Under the pieces are notes generated by a model. It did no database searches. It had not been told where the DNA came from and saw only the letters and a list, made by a program, of their open reading frames with translations. Below are positions 52,857 through 61,039 of a stretch of 64,000 nucleotides of DNA, piece by piece. The number at the start of each line of letters is the position of its first letter. Position 1 is the first letter of the stretch. Source of the stretch: Coneutiohabitans sp964457925 (GTDB lineage Bacteria; Zhuqueibacterota; Zhuqueibacteria; Zhuqueibacterales; Zhuqueibacteraceae); the NCBI GenBank assembly GCA_964457925.1, contig CAYWGH010000016.1:71501-135500 (forward strand), read 5' to 3'. A program made the translations under genes and the position numbers.

Positions 52857-54947
52857 TTAGCGAATGAGTAACATTTTTTTGGTGATAACGTTATTGCCCG
52901 CCTCCAGCCGATAAACATACGTCCCGCTTGCCAATTCATTGTTCTGCTCATCCCGGCCATCCCAAATCACTTCGTAGCGCCCGGGCGCGACTTCACGATC
53001 AAATAAAACCCGCACCAGCCGGCCGGTGAGGTCGAAGATTTTGATCATGACACGCTGTTGCTGGGCGTTCGAAGGAACGAAGAAGACGATTTGGGTTTCG
53101 GGATTGAAGGGATTGGGATAATTCTGTTCCAGCACAAAAGTCTTGGGCAAAAGCTGCGGCTCATTATCCTCGACCGAAGTCGGGTTGGGATCGACATACA
53201 GCGCGGTATACTTCGTCAAAATGCTGTAGCGAATGCTCAAATCAATTACCGCTTCGACCAACTCCTCCAACTCGCCGTAGATCGCGATTTGTTCGAGCAG
53301 ATAATCGATCTTGCTCCTGGCCCACAACCGCGCCACGGCGCGATTGCCGCCGCTGATTTGGCCAAATGTCACCAGACTCGTCAGCTCGAAATTCTGCTGC
53401 TGCGCCGTGCCGCTCAACGTCACTGGAAACGAGCCGCTGTTGGTGTAGCGTCCGAATTGCAGGACTTGATTGCCGAAAAACAAATCCGAGAGCACCAACG
53501 GATAACGATCATAAGTTTGCAAGCCGCCGAGAGCAAGATCGAGATTCGACAACACCGGCTTGGAAATGCGATTGACATGATTCGCCACCACTAGCGCGAT
53601 GCTGTCAGTTGCCGTGATGTAGGTGGGATAACCGCCGTTCTCGCGCGCCAGCGCAATCAACAAGGGTTTGCTCACGTCTTCACCGATGCCGAAGGGAAAG
53701 ATGCGCACATTGTGTTTGTTGCGCGCCGCCGCGCTGTCCACAATGGCGTTGACGTTCAGCTCGCCCCAGGTGGGATAGCCGTCGGTGAGGAAGATCAAGT
53801 TGTTGGAAGTGGTTTCCCGGAAGGATTGCTGCAATGAGGTTTGCAGCGCGCCGTCAATATTGGTCAAGCCCAGCGCGCTCAGGCCGTTGACAAACGCGCG
53901 CGCGGCCGCGATCGCAGCGGCCTCCGCCGCCACCAAATCCGGTTGATACTTTACTACGTTGGTGCCAAAAGTGACAAGGTTGAAACGATCGGCAGGATTG
54001 AGATGATCCAAAAAGCTGTTGAGCGCGGATTTCAATTCCACCAGACGCTCGCCTTCCATGCTCGAGGACACATCTGCCGTGAACACGAGGTCGCGCGCCA
54101 GCGTTTCTCCGGCCTCGATCGTATCCGGCGGCGTGATCCACAACGCATAGAAACTGTCCACGCCAAACGAGTCCGTGGCCACGGGCGTGTAGGTGATGAC
54201 ATTCATGTCAACCGACTCGCGCTTGGTTTCGAAGCGCAACAGGAAGTCGCGATCCGGCGTGAAATTCTCATCGCCGAAAATGACTTCATACTGGCTCGGA
54301 GAAACTTGCGTGATCTGCGTGCCGGTGGAGTTGGCATGGCTGGGCGAGGTGAAGGATTTGAACTCTTTGGCCGTGGCCGCAGAGATATTCAGCGTGACGC
54401 GCTGCAACGGCCGCGGTGAGAGGCCGGTGGTGCGCAGGAGAAAGCGATAATCCACATTGCCGAATTCATAAGCCAGCAGCTCGGCATAAGTGATTTCAAA
54501 ACGAACATCGGTTTGGGGATTGATGGGCGCGATATTCAACTTGAACAAATTGTCGCCGAGATACTGCAACAGCGCCGGGTCGATGAGCTGGCGAATGCGC
54601 TCGTCATACGCCTGTTGCGCAGCCTGGCGCTCGCGAACCGAAGCCACGAAGCGCTGGCCGTTGAGCCAGTAAACCAGCTCGGTGATCACCGCGCCTTCGG
54701 GCAGGGGAAAAATGTAGGTGGCCTCGACAATGTCATTGGTTTCGTTAAAGCAAATCTGATCGACGTGGGTCACCGCGATTTGATCCTGGATCATCACGCT
54801 GGCGTCATAGGTTTTGATCCAGATGGTTTGATAGGTTTGATTGCTGCGCAAAGGGCGCACGAACAGCGCGCCGGTGGCATACGCGGATTGTTGCGCGAGC
54901 ACAGCCCAAAAAATGGCGGCCAGAATGATTCTCAAGGGCCGGCGCAT
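52857..54947 (-). CDS. Secreted VIT/vWA-domain protein with T9SS sorting domain (first gene of the array)
   Basis: The 696-residue protein has a signal peptide (MRRPLRIILAAIFWAVLAQQSAYA) and a VIT domain (about 25-150; EATYIFPLPEGAVITELVYWLNGQ, RERQAAQQAYDERIRQLIDP, DVRFEITYAELLAYEFG). A vWA domain with complete MIDAS follows (TADVSSSMEG; LTNIDGALQTSL; FLTDGYPTWG), then a T9SS domain (LEQNYPNPFNPETQI, IKIFDLTGRLVRVL, TKKMLLIR). Metal-dependent binding of host or matrix protein is inferred from the fold. The AGGAGG site lies 7 nt before ATG 54947. Long intergenic sequence upstream probably holds the operon promoter. Confidence 0.9.
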   Translation of the reverse strand: MRRPLRIILAAIFWAVLAQQSAYATGALFVRPLRSNQTYQTIWIKTYDASVMIQDQIAVTHVDQICFNETNDIVEATYIFPLPEGAVITELVYWLNGQRFVASVRERQAAQQAYDERIRQLIDPALLQYLGDNLFKLNIAPINPQTDVRFEITYAELLAYEFGNVDYRFLLRTTGLSPRPLQRVTLNISAATAKEFKSFTSPSHANSTGTQITQVSPSQYEVIFGDENFTPDRDFLLRFETKRESVDMNVITYTPVATDSFGVDSFYALWITPPDTIEAGETLARDLVFTADVSSSMEGERLVELKSALNSFLDHLNPADRFNLVTFGTNVVKYQPDLVAAEAAAIAAARAFVNGLSALGLTNIDGALQTSLQQSFRETTSNNLIFLTDGYPTWGELNVNAIVDSAAARNKHNVRIFPFGIGEDVSKPLLIALARENGGYPTYITATDSIALVVANHVNRISKPVLSNLDLALGGLQTYDRYPLVLSDLFFGNQVLQFGRYTNSGSFPVTLSGTAQQQNFELTSLVTFGQISGGNRAVARLWARSKIDYLLEQIAIYGELEELVEAVIDLSIRYSILTKYTALYVDPNPTSVEDNEPQLLPKTFVLEQNYPNPFNPETQIVFFVPSNAQQQRVMIKIFDLTGRLVRVLFDREVAPGRYEVIWDGRDEQNNELASGTYVYRLEAGNNVITKKMLLIR

Positions 54948-55402
54948 GATGAACCTCCTCAAACAAATATCAACACGGGAAATTTTAATGGAGATGGAGA
55001 GAGAAACGCGAAGAATGAGCGTACTCTGGTGAAAAAAAGCGGGACCGGTCGTACCGTTGCGCGGCAATCCTCCGCATCCAGGATCGACGCTCGCCGGTCG
55101 GAATGGCACCCTTTTCAGGGTATTGCTCTCGCCAATCCGGATGAGTTGCGCCCTTGCGGGCAAGCCTCCCTTTCGCGAATGAGGGCTGCATCACGATCCG
55201 GTCCGTGCTTTTGCACTGGCACTTGCCAGCGTTACAATGAAGGTATCTATAAGCATGACAATTAACGTGCCGGGAATGAATCTTCATTTTAAGCGCTTAT
55301 AAATTATAAATTTGAATGAATGATATTTTTTACGGCAAAAATTTTATCGTGCAAAACTTGCACAAAATTGCTGGAAAAAGTGCATGCTATGCACGAGGTT
55401 GA
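54948..55402. other. Promoter-side intergenic region of the VIT/vWA array
   Basis: No gene is seen. The part near 54948-55260 is GC-rich with partial palindromes (for example CGGGACCGG near 55042 and CCGGTCCG near 55198). From 55265 on it is very AT-rich and contains two phased dyads (55349-55394). The likely promoter for the minus-strand array lies here. Confidence 0.45.
55349..55394. promoter_or_regulatory. Pair of GTGCA dyads, three helical turns apart
   Basis: GTGCAA-AAC-TTGCAC (55349-55363) and GTGCAT-GCT-ATGCAC (55380-55394) are both perfect 6-3-6 palindromes of the same form. Their centres are 31 bp apart, close to three helical turns, as expected for a cooperatively bound operator pair. 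The regulator is unknown. Confidence 0.4.
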
Positions 55403-55513
55403 TTCGCGGGATTGGGCTTGACGATGGTGAAACGAATCGTGGAAGAACACGGCGGGACAATTGCGGTGGAAAGCGCGGCGGGACGAGGAACGGCATTTAC
55501 GATTGTGATCTGA
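55403..55513 (+). pseudogene. Remnant of the C-terminal end of a sensor histidine kinase
   Basis: The plus strand encodes 36 codons ending at a stop (55511-55513). They read as the last part of a HATPase domain: GLGLTMVKRIVEEHGG, then TIAVESAAGRGTAFTIVI. This is the G2 box and final strands of a histidine kinase. An in-frame stop (55400-55402) lies immediately before it, and the rest of the kinase and any response regulator are missing. It is therefore a relic of a deleted two-component gene. Confidence 0.8.
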
Positions 55514-55610
55514 GAATTATCAATCGGCAGAAGCCGCAGAGTGTATCGGTTTGATCGTGATACGCGCGCAGCTTCTGCCGTTAGATGAATTTTATCTTTG
55601 CGGGAAGCGA

Positions 55611-55626
55611 AAAAGGCCAAACGGCC
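55611..55626 (-). terminator. Short terminator hairpin at the end of the M6-like gene
   Basis: AAGGCC (55611-55616) and GGCCTT (55621-55626) with loop AAAC, followed on the minus strand by TTT, overlap the stop codon at 55625-55627. The stem is short, so it is a weak terminator. Confidence 0.5.
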
Positions 55627-57924
55627 TTATCGCAACAGCGTCATTCTGCCGCGTACCACCTCGTTGCCCGCGCGCAATTCATAGAAATAGATGCCGCTGC
55701 CCACCGGCCGGCCTTGCGCATTGTGCCCATTCCACCAGATGGTTTGCTCCCCGGCCGGAAGCTCGCCCTCCACCAACCTGCGCACAAGCCGGCCGTTCAC
55801 ATCATAAACAGCCAAACGAACGTTCTCCGGTTTGTGCAAATAAAAACGTATAAGCGTCTCTGGATTGAAGGGATTGGGATAATTCCCCACTTGCAATGCC
55901 GTTCGATTTTCTGCGCCCACGCTTGCGGAGTAACTCGCTGCCCGCGGCAGGCTTGCGCCGTCCGAATTTCTTCGATACTTATCAAGCAGGAGCGTAAGCG
56001 ATCGCACATGAGCGGCAGCCGACAAATCGTTTTCCGAGGCGCGTATCTGCAATTGCGACAAAACTTCTTCCGCGGCTGCCACATCATTCAGGAACATCAA
56101 TTTGATCGTGCCGGTGTTTGCCAGCAATTCCGTATCACACTCGGTGTTGCTTTGGCGATATCTCTCCAGGTCATCGAGCGCTTGTGCAACCTTGCGCGCG
56201 GCCAGGCTCTTTTCCACCAATGTCAACGCCAAATATTTACGAATGGAAGATTCTATCTCTGAGTTGTCCACATCATCTGCAAGCAACGAAAAATCTATAT
56301 CTGGAATGCGGGCATCCTGCAGCTCGCGCCACAATTGGGTGATGATTTCTGCGGCTTCACTCCAATCACCCAACTCCAATCCGGCTTTCATGGCGGCTTT
56401 GTATTTTGCCGACCATTCTACCGGATCGAATTCAATTTGCGTCTCGCCTGTTTTGGACAAAAACGCAATCGAAGATCGCTCATCTGGCTTCGGCCTGATG
56501 AGCAAGGAAGGGTCATACCCGTCACTCTGTCCCCATCCCACAGGAGAAGGAGCCGTGCTTAGATACGGAACATTATCCACATTTCCAGAGATGTCCGCGT
56601 GCTGCCCGGCCCAATAACATTGTTCTGCGCGCAATTGGCCTGTGCCGCTCTGCCGCGCTTGATAGCCCCCATTATCCTGAAGATGATTATTGCCCCATTC
56701 GTTCGTTACATCCTTGCCGAAGATGGGCGAGCTGTCCATCGAATGAATGCCGTCACCTGAGTTCGAAGTGATTTTATTGCGGCCGTTATTGTCACCGGCT
56801 CCGTAAGCCACCAAATTGCTGCTGGCGCCAGCGTAAATACCGCCGCCGCTATTTGCAGCGATGGTGTTGCGGTGAACCGCTGCATGGCTGTTTCCTTCGA
56901 AGTGCATCCCAAAATCATTGCCCTCATCCGAGCCGGTGACGTAGTTGAACGTAACAGTGGCTGATCCTCCGGTCGTCGCGTAGATGCCGCCCCAGTAGTT
57001 GTCTTCGATGCGGTTGCCGGTGATGAGCGGCTTGGCGTAATTCATCAAAAATATGCCGTAGCCATTGGTATTGTCATGAATGTGATTGTCGCTGATGATC
57101 GGATGATCAGTGGCGCCGGAATAAGTAGCTCCATTCACCAAAATGCCTTCATAACTGCTGTCGCTGATGCGGCATTTGTCGATGGTGACGTTGTTGCTGT
57201 TGCCGGTATACGTGATCCAAATTCCGTCATCCGCATACGCGATATTGCAGCGGCGCAGGGTGCTGGCATTTGTGCTGCTCCCGGAGTTAATGTAGATGCC
57301 GTCCCAAGAACCCGAACCGCCGCTGCGCGTAAAGGTAATGCGCTGCGCGGGATTGTTGCTCTCGGCAACCAGGCTGCCGTTGACGGTCAGTCTGGCGCCT
57401 GAGGCAAACGAGACCGTCGTGGCGGGCGTGACTGTGAGCGTTTTGCCGGAGTTGAGCGTCACGTCGCCGCCGATGGTTTCCGAGCCGTTCCACCACGAAT
57501 TTTCTGAAATCGTGCCAGAATTAAAATTAAACTTCACATCGAACGTTATGTCCGTTCCATTGTACGAAATGTTATCAATTGCTACACCCGTGTATGTCGC
57601 ACTGCCATATCGATCTGTATTCGGATTGGTCCATGGGGTGAATTGCTTTTTATTGGTGGGATTATAAAAATCTGTGGCCAACCCTTCACCATCATAGTCG
57701 GGATGTATTGAACCGGGCGGCCCGTCTAAATCCAAATGATCAAAATTGAAGCCATAACTTGTAGGATCCAAGGCGACAGCACACTCGATGTCAACTAATG
57801 TCCCGTCTACGTGCCAAATAAGGAGTCCATCAGCAGGAAAAGTTCCATCATAGATATTGGTGGACCGTTGATGATTCGCGATCAAATAGTATTGAGAGGT
57901 GGAGGGTATGTTTATTCTGGCCAC
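55627..57924 (-). CDS. C-terminal part of a frameshifted M6-like metalloprotease: beta-helix and T9SS sorting domain
   Basis: This frame continues the protein that starts at 58756. Across the shift the sequence resumes as STNGLVVARINIPSTSQYYLIANHQRS, typical of M6 proteases after the catalytic domain. Then come GLLIWHVDG, a right-handed parallel beta-helix (about residues 160-440 of this part; repeated NxI/GIY strands such as DGIYINSGSSTN, NHIHDNTNGYGIFL, GGIYATTGGSAT), a helical linker, and a T9SS domain (VGNYPNPFNPETLI, LAVYDVNGRLVRRL, GRMTLLR). It has no start codon context of its own: the GTG at 57924 lies mid-domain. Read with the N-terminal part it gives a protein of roughly 1,040 residues, exported to the surface. 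Confidence 0.8.
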   Translation of the reverse strand: MARINIPSTSQYYLIANHQRSTNIYDGTFPADGLLIWHVDGTLVDIECAVALDPTSYGFNFDHLDLDGPPGSIHPDYDGEGLATDFYNPTNKKQFTPWTNPNTDRYGSATYTGVAIDNISYNGTDITFDVKFNFNSGTISENSWWNGSETIGGDVTLNSGKTLTVTPATTVSFASGARLTVNGSLVAESNNPAQRITFTRSGGSGSWDGIYINSGSSTNASTLRRCNIAYADDGIWITYTGNSNNVTIDKCRISDSSYEGILVNGATYSGATDHPIISDNHIHDNTNGYGIFLMNYAKPLITGNRIEDNYWGGIYATTGGSATVTFNYVTGSDEGNDFGMHFEGNSHAAVHRNTIAANSGGGIYAGASSNLVAYGAGDNNGRNKITSNSGDGIHSMDSSPIFGKDVTNEWGNNHLQDNGGYQARQSGTGQLRAEQCYWAGQHADISGNVDNVPYLSTAPSPVGWGQSDGYDPSLLIRPKPDERSSIAFLSKTGETQIEFDPVEWSAKYKAAMKAGLELGDWSEAAEIITQLWRELQDARIPDIDFSLLADDVDNSEIESSIRKYLALTLVEKSLAARKVAQALDDLERYRQSNTECDTELLANTGTIKLMFLNDVAAAEEVLSQLQIRASENDLSAAAHVRSLTLLLDKYRRNSDGASLPRAASYSASVGAENRTALQVGNYPNPFNPETLIRFYLHKPENVRLAVYDVNGRLVRRLVEGELPAGEQTIWWNGHNAQGRPVGSGIYFYELRAGNEVVRGRMTLLR

Positions 57925-58756
57925 AACTAGGCCATTCGTGCTTCTGACGGGTTTTTAAAGTTACAGTCGTGTTCGAAGACACAATTTTTGCTCGCGTTTG
58001 ATCAGTCATGTTAATCCAGTTCAAATCGATGATTTCTTTTATTCCAAATGGCACAGCACCCTCGTTTGTCTCATTCACTTTGTAATGTTGCATCAATGAA
58101 TATGCGCCATACTTGGTTCCCAAGTCTGGAAGGCCAACAAAATGCCCATACTCGTGGCAAATGCTCCATTTGGTCGTGTTTTCTCCTTCAAAGAACTCCA
58201 AATTGACACCGTCGTTATTTCCAAAGGTCTTTCCATTTCCAGTCGTATAGCTTACGCCTAGAATTCCAACTCCGGTATAGTTTCCAGTTGAGTAATACCA
58301 GCCGGTACCACCATCAGTTATCAACATGACGATTGCATCGACATTATCAAAATAACTCGCACCATATTCATTTTCAACTTTTTGAAGCATTTCCTCCACA
58401 AAAATTGCGAAAGGCCCAACGTAACCCTGACCAGACTGAAAGATGTTTTTATAATACGCGACCGTATGGCCTGCATCGGATACAAAAAAGCCCCCGTTCT
58501 TAGTTGCAACCTTGGTAGTGATCGTATGCTGATTGTACGACATTACACTATAAAAATTCGAAAGCTCGGCAGGAATTCCACTTGCCCAGTTAGGGAATGT
58601 ACTCGCATCGTCAACGGTTTTGGCCCAAACGATCAAAACGGTGTTATTTGCAGCCAATCCAGTTCCAATTTGGCCTCCTCCACAATCGGCAGCAAAGCAA
58701 ATTGGCGCGGCATTGCAGATACAACAAAATGCTAACAGGCTGATTAGATGTTTCAT
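57848..58756 (-). CDS. N-terminal catalytic part of a frameshifted M6-like metalloprotease
   Basis: The frame opens with a signal peptide (MKHLISLLAFCCICNAAPICFA) and contains the zinc site HEYGHFVGLPD (His201, Glu202, His205, Asp211), matching HExxHxxGxxD of M6/immune-inhibitor-A-like proteases. Homology ends near residue 267 (TVTLK). After that a run of five T's on the plus strand (57952-57956, five A's in the mRNA) puts the true continuation in another frame, and this frame reads nonsense until its stop. Removing one A restores the long protein. GAGGAG lies 7 nt before ATG 58756. The gene is 10 bp after the paralogous T9SS gene upstream. Confidence 0.82.
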   Translation of the reverse strand: MKHLISLLAFCCICNAAPICFAADCGGGQIGTGLAANNTVLIVWAKTVDDASTFPNWASGIPAELSNFYSVMSYNQHTITTKVATKNGGFFVSDAGHTVAYYKNIFQSGQGYVGPFAIFVEEMLQKVENEYGASYFDNVDAIVMLITDGGTGWYYSTGNYTGVGILGVSYTTGNGKTFGNNDGVNLEFFEGENTTKWSICHEYGHFVGLPDLGTKYGAYSLMQHYKVNETNEGAVPFGIKEIIDLNWINMTDQTRAKIVSSNTTVTLKTRQKHEWPSCGQNKHTLHLSILFDRESSTVHQYL

Positions 58757-58766
58757 GATAATCTCC

Positions 58767-59738
58767 TCACTTGAGATAATGAATTTTGATGCTTCGCGAA
58801 AACCGGCCGCTATTTAACCTGACTATATAGATGCCGTTGCCAACTTCTTCTCCTAAATTGGCTCTCCCACTCCATGGGATCGATTGATATCCAGCACCCA
58901 GCTTTTCATATGTAAATGTTGCAATTTCACGCCCGAGAATGTCGTAGATTGAAACTTGTACGGGGTAAGTCCAAAAATTTGGTACAGAAAAAAATATCTG
59001 TGTGGTGTGCTTGAAGGGGTTGGGGTAGTTCTGATATAAAACAGGATGATTTGGCGGTTGTGATTGAGATGTTTCCTCAACTGAGGTTAATGTGGTATCA
59101 CCAAACAAGGCGCCGTTGATATATGCACCAACAAGAAAATTAAGATCCCCCTCTGCCCCTTCGAATATGAATCCAAGGCCTGGTGCCAGAGCTCTTTCAG
59201 TAAACAGCCCGATATCATCATCGTCGATCAGAAGGTCGAAAGAATAGTCGTAACAATTCTGAAAATTACCCGAGGGTATACGAATTAAGGTGCTGGTATC
59301 GTCTAGCGTTATCTTCCATTTGTAAACGAGATCAGGCTCTCCATCGTATAGATACGACCGATAGAGAGAATCTTTTTGGAACGTATAGTAAAGCTGTTCA
59401 TGGTTTACCAGGGGACTGAACTTAAGCACGTCGCTGTTATCTGCCTTTCTATAATAATGTGTTGTGAGATAGACCCGTCCAGGTTCGTAAAAAATATCGT
59501 AAAGTCGATCTTCAAAAATAAAATAACTCTCACCTTCTATTGATGTTGTATCCTTGACTTCAATTATTTTGTTGGCCCAATGTGTGCCATGCACCCCTCC
59601 GGTGCGATGCTCATAAAACCATTTGTCCCCAATGTGCATGGGGAAATAGTCTGCTTTTTGCCCCTGGCTTTTCAAAGAATTTGTGCTGACGCACAAAATG
59701 GCGGCGGCAAGCATTAAGGAGAACTGGACGAATTTCAT
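58767..59738 (-). CDS. Exported protein with T9SS sorting domain, paralogue 1 of 4
   Basis: The 323-residue protein has a signal peptide (MKFVQFSLMLAAAILCVSTNS). A domain shared with three neighbours follows (opening YFPMHIGDKWFYEHRTGG, closing GAYINGALFGDTTLTSVEE), then a T9SS domain (LYQNYPNPFKHTTQI, VSIYDILGREIATF, SIKIHYLK). The shared domain is unnamed as far as can be told; its opening motif is F-x-L-x(2)-G-x(2)-W-x-Y with local variation. The base composition is more AT-rich than the left half of the window. Poor ribosome-binding site. It is upstream of, and probably co-transcribed with, the M6-like gene. Confidence 0.8.
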   Translation of the reverse strand: MKFVQFSLMLAAAILCVSTNSLKSQGQKADYFPMHIGDKWFYEHRTGGVHGTHWANKIIEVKDTTSIEGESYFIFEDRLYDIFYEPGRVYLTTHYYRKADNSDVLKFSPLVNHEQLYYTFQKDSLYRSYLYDGEPDLVYKWKITLDDTSTLIRIPSGNFQNCYDYSFDLLIDDDDIGLFTERALAPGLGFIFEGAEGDLNFLVGAYINGALFGDTTLTSVEETSQSQPPNHPVLYQNYPNPFKHTTQIFFSVPNFWTYPVQVSIYDILGREIATFTYEKLGAGYQSIPWSGRANLGEEVGNGIYIVRLNSGRFSRSIKIHYLK

Positions 59739-60056
59739 TTTTTGTTTACCGAGTTGTCGTCGTTTGAGTTTGTAAAAAATGATTAAATCGAACGATCCAA
59801 AGCTTTTTCAGCACTCTGCAAGGAACACATGTAAAATCTCTTTAAAAACAAAAAGCCCCTTCACGCTTGGTTAGAGTGTAAAGGGGCCTTGCTATTTTCA
59901 ACCTTGGCGGCGGCAGGTAAAGCTAATGACCGCATTTGTCAATCACCCAATTGTACTTACAACCTAACAACGCCCGTTAATAAAAATTATTTCAGAAAAA
60001 AGCATGTAAATTTTTTGTGATATTTAATACCCTAAATGGAAATAAAGTATGCCGCT
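59739..60056. other. AT-rich intergenic region
   Basis: The region contains a terminator (59850-59887) for the gene ending at 60057 and, beyond it, the presumed promoter of the 59738 gene. No coding sequence is visible. Confidence 0.5.
59850..59887 (-). terminator. Terminator downstream of the paralogue pair at 60-62 kb
   Basis: GCCCCTT (59855-59861) pairs with AAGGGGC (59881-59887), extended imperfectly by CAC/GTG, and on the minus strand it is followed by a T-run (59854 downward). It lies about 170 bp after the stop at 60057. Confidence 0.7.
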
Positions 60057-61001
60057 TCATCTCACCACGGTGAATCTATGAACCCATTGCTGGCTCAAAC
60101 CCGTGTTCAAAACAAGGAAATAGACGCCGCTCGAAAGGGTTGCTTTGTCAAGCTCACTTGCAGCACCCCAAGGCAAGTTGTGCAGGCCCACACCAAAATG
60201 ACGCGGCGGAGCTTGGTAAAGCTCTCGTCCCAAAATATCAAAAATAGCGAATTGTATTTCATCGGGATGATTAAGCGCAAATTGGATCTGGATGCCTGAA
60301 ACGACAGGGTTGGGGAATATTCGGAAAGAAGTAACGATTGGAATGTGAGCATTTTGAGCCGCCTCCCGCTCACTAACCGAGGTAAGCGTGCCAAATTGTT
60401 TGCCGTTGATGATCGCGCCGCGCAATTGCAAATAACCGCCGTCATAAGCGTCGCTGTAAACGCCGAGACTATCCAGCAAGATGACATCGGAATGAAACCA
60501 AAGGCCGGTGTCAGGCAATGTGTAACTTGCAAACGCCACGCCATTCCAACTTCGGCCTCCAAAGTTTAATGATCCAAATTCATTGACTTGGACAAAACCG
60601 GAATCCGCCAGAAAACCGTCGTAGTCCGGTCCCGGATGCGGCCAAGAGTCGCCGATTTCAACTTCGAGCTTGTATAATAAAAACTCATCATAGGCCGTCG
60701 AATCTGGGGGAATAAATCGTGGTTTCGCCTGAAAGACGCATTGATCTTCAACACGTTGAAACATCAAACCACCATATCCCCGGTTACTAACAATCTCGAT
60801 GATCTTATAAGATTGGCTATTCGACAAGAGAGTATCACCGATAACCTTACGTTGATCGTAAAGAAAAAAACGCGGTCCTTCCCAATATTCCCACAAATCG
60901 CCGTCATTTAGGGGATAATGAAATACGGTTTTGTTTTGTGAAAATAAGGGGAAGCTCGAAACTAAACAAAATGCGGCACAAATGACGGAAAATTTTTTCA
61001 T
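60057..61001 (-). CDS. Exported protein with T9SS-like C-terminus, paralogue 2 of 4
   Basis: The 314-residue protein has a signal peptide (MKKFSVICAAFCLVSSFPLFSQ). The shared domain opens with VFHYPLNDGDLWEYWEG and closes with GAIINGKQFGTLTSVSERE. Its C-terminal sorting domain is divergent: FRIFPNPVVSGIQIQF, FAIFDILGRELYQ, GVYFLVLNTG. No catalytic motif is recognised. GAGGTGAGAG precedes ATG 61001. It is 38 bp after the paralogue at 61040, in the same orientation. Confidence 0.8.
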   Translation of the reverse strand: MKKFSVICAAFCLVSSFPLFSQNKTVFHYPLNDGDLWEYWEGPRFFLYDQRKVIGDTLLSNSQSYKIIEIVSNRGYGGLMFQRVEDQCVFQAKPRFIPPDSTAYDEFLLYKLEVEIGDSWPHPGPDYDGFLADSGFVQVNEFGSLNFGGRSWNGVAFASYTLPDTGLWFHSDVILLDSLGVYSDAYDGGYLQLRGAIINGKQFGTLTSVSEREAAQNAHIPIVTSFRIFPNPVVSGIQIQFALNHPDEIQFAIFDILGRELYQAPPRHFGVGLHNLPWGAASELDKATLSSGVYFLVLNTGLSQQWVHRFTVVR

Positions 61002-61039
61002 GGCTCTCACCTCGACGTAAACGATCAGCCGTTGTGAAA

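Noticed and set aside
54513..55265. 250-codon plus-strand open frame over the start of the first VIT/vWA gene
   Set aside because: It overlaps a well-supported gene with strong ribosome-binding site, and has no recognisable domain.
55585..56262. 225-codon plus-strand open frame over the M6-like C-terminus
   Set aside because: It is opposite a T9SS sorting domain with clear motifs; no ribosome-binding site.
57945..57960. Programmed -1 ribosomal frameshift at the T-TTA-AAA heptamer in the M6-like gene
   Set aside because: The heptamer is a known -1 slippery form, but the required continuation is in the +1 frame; the -1 frame hits a stop after eight codons. A simple indel fits better.
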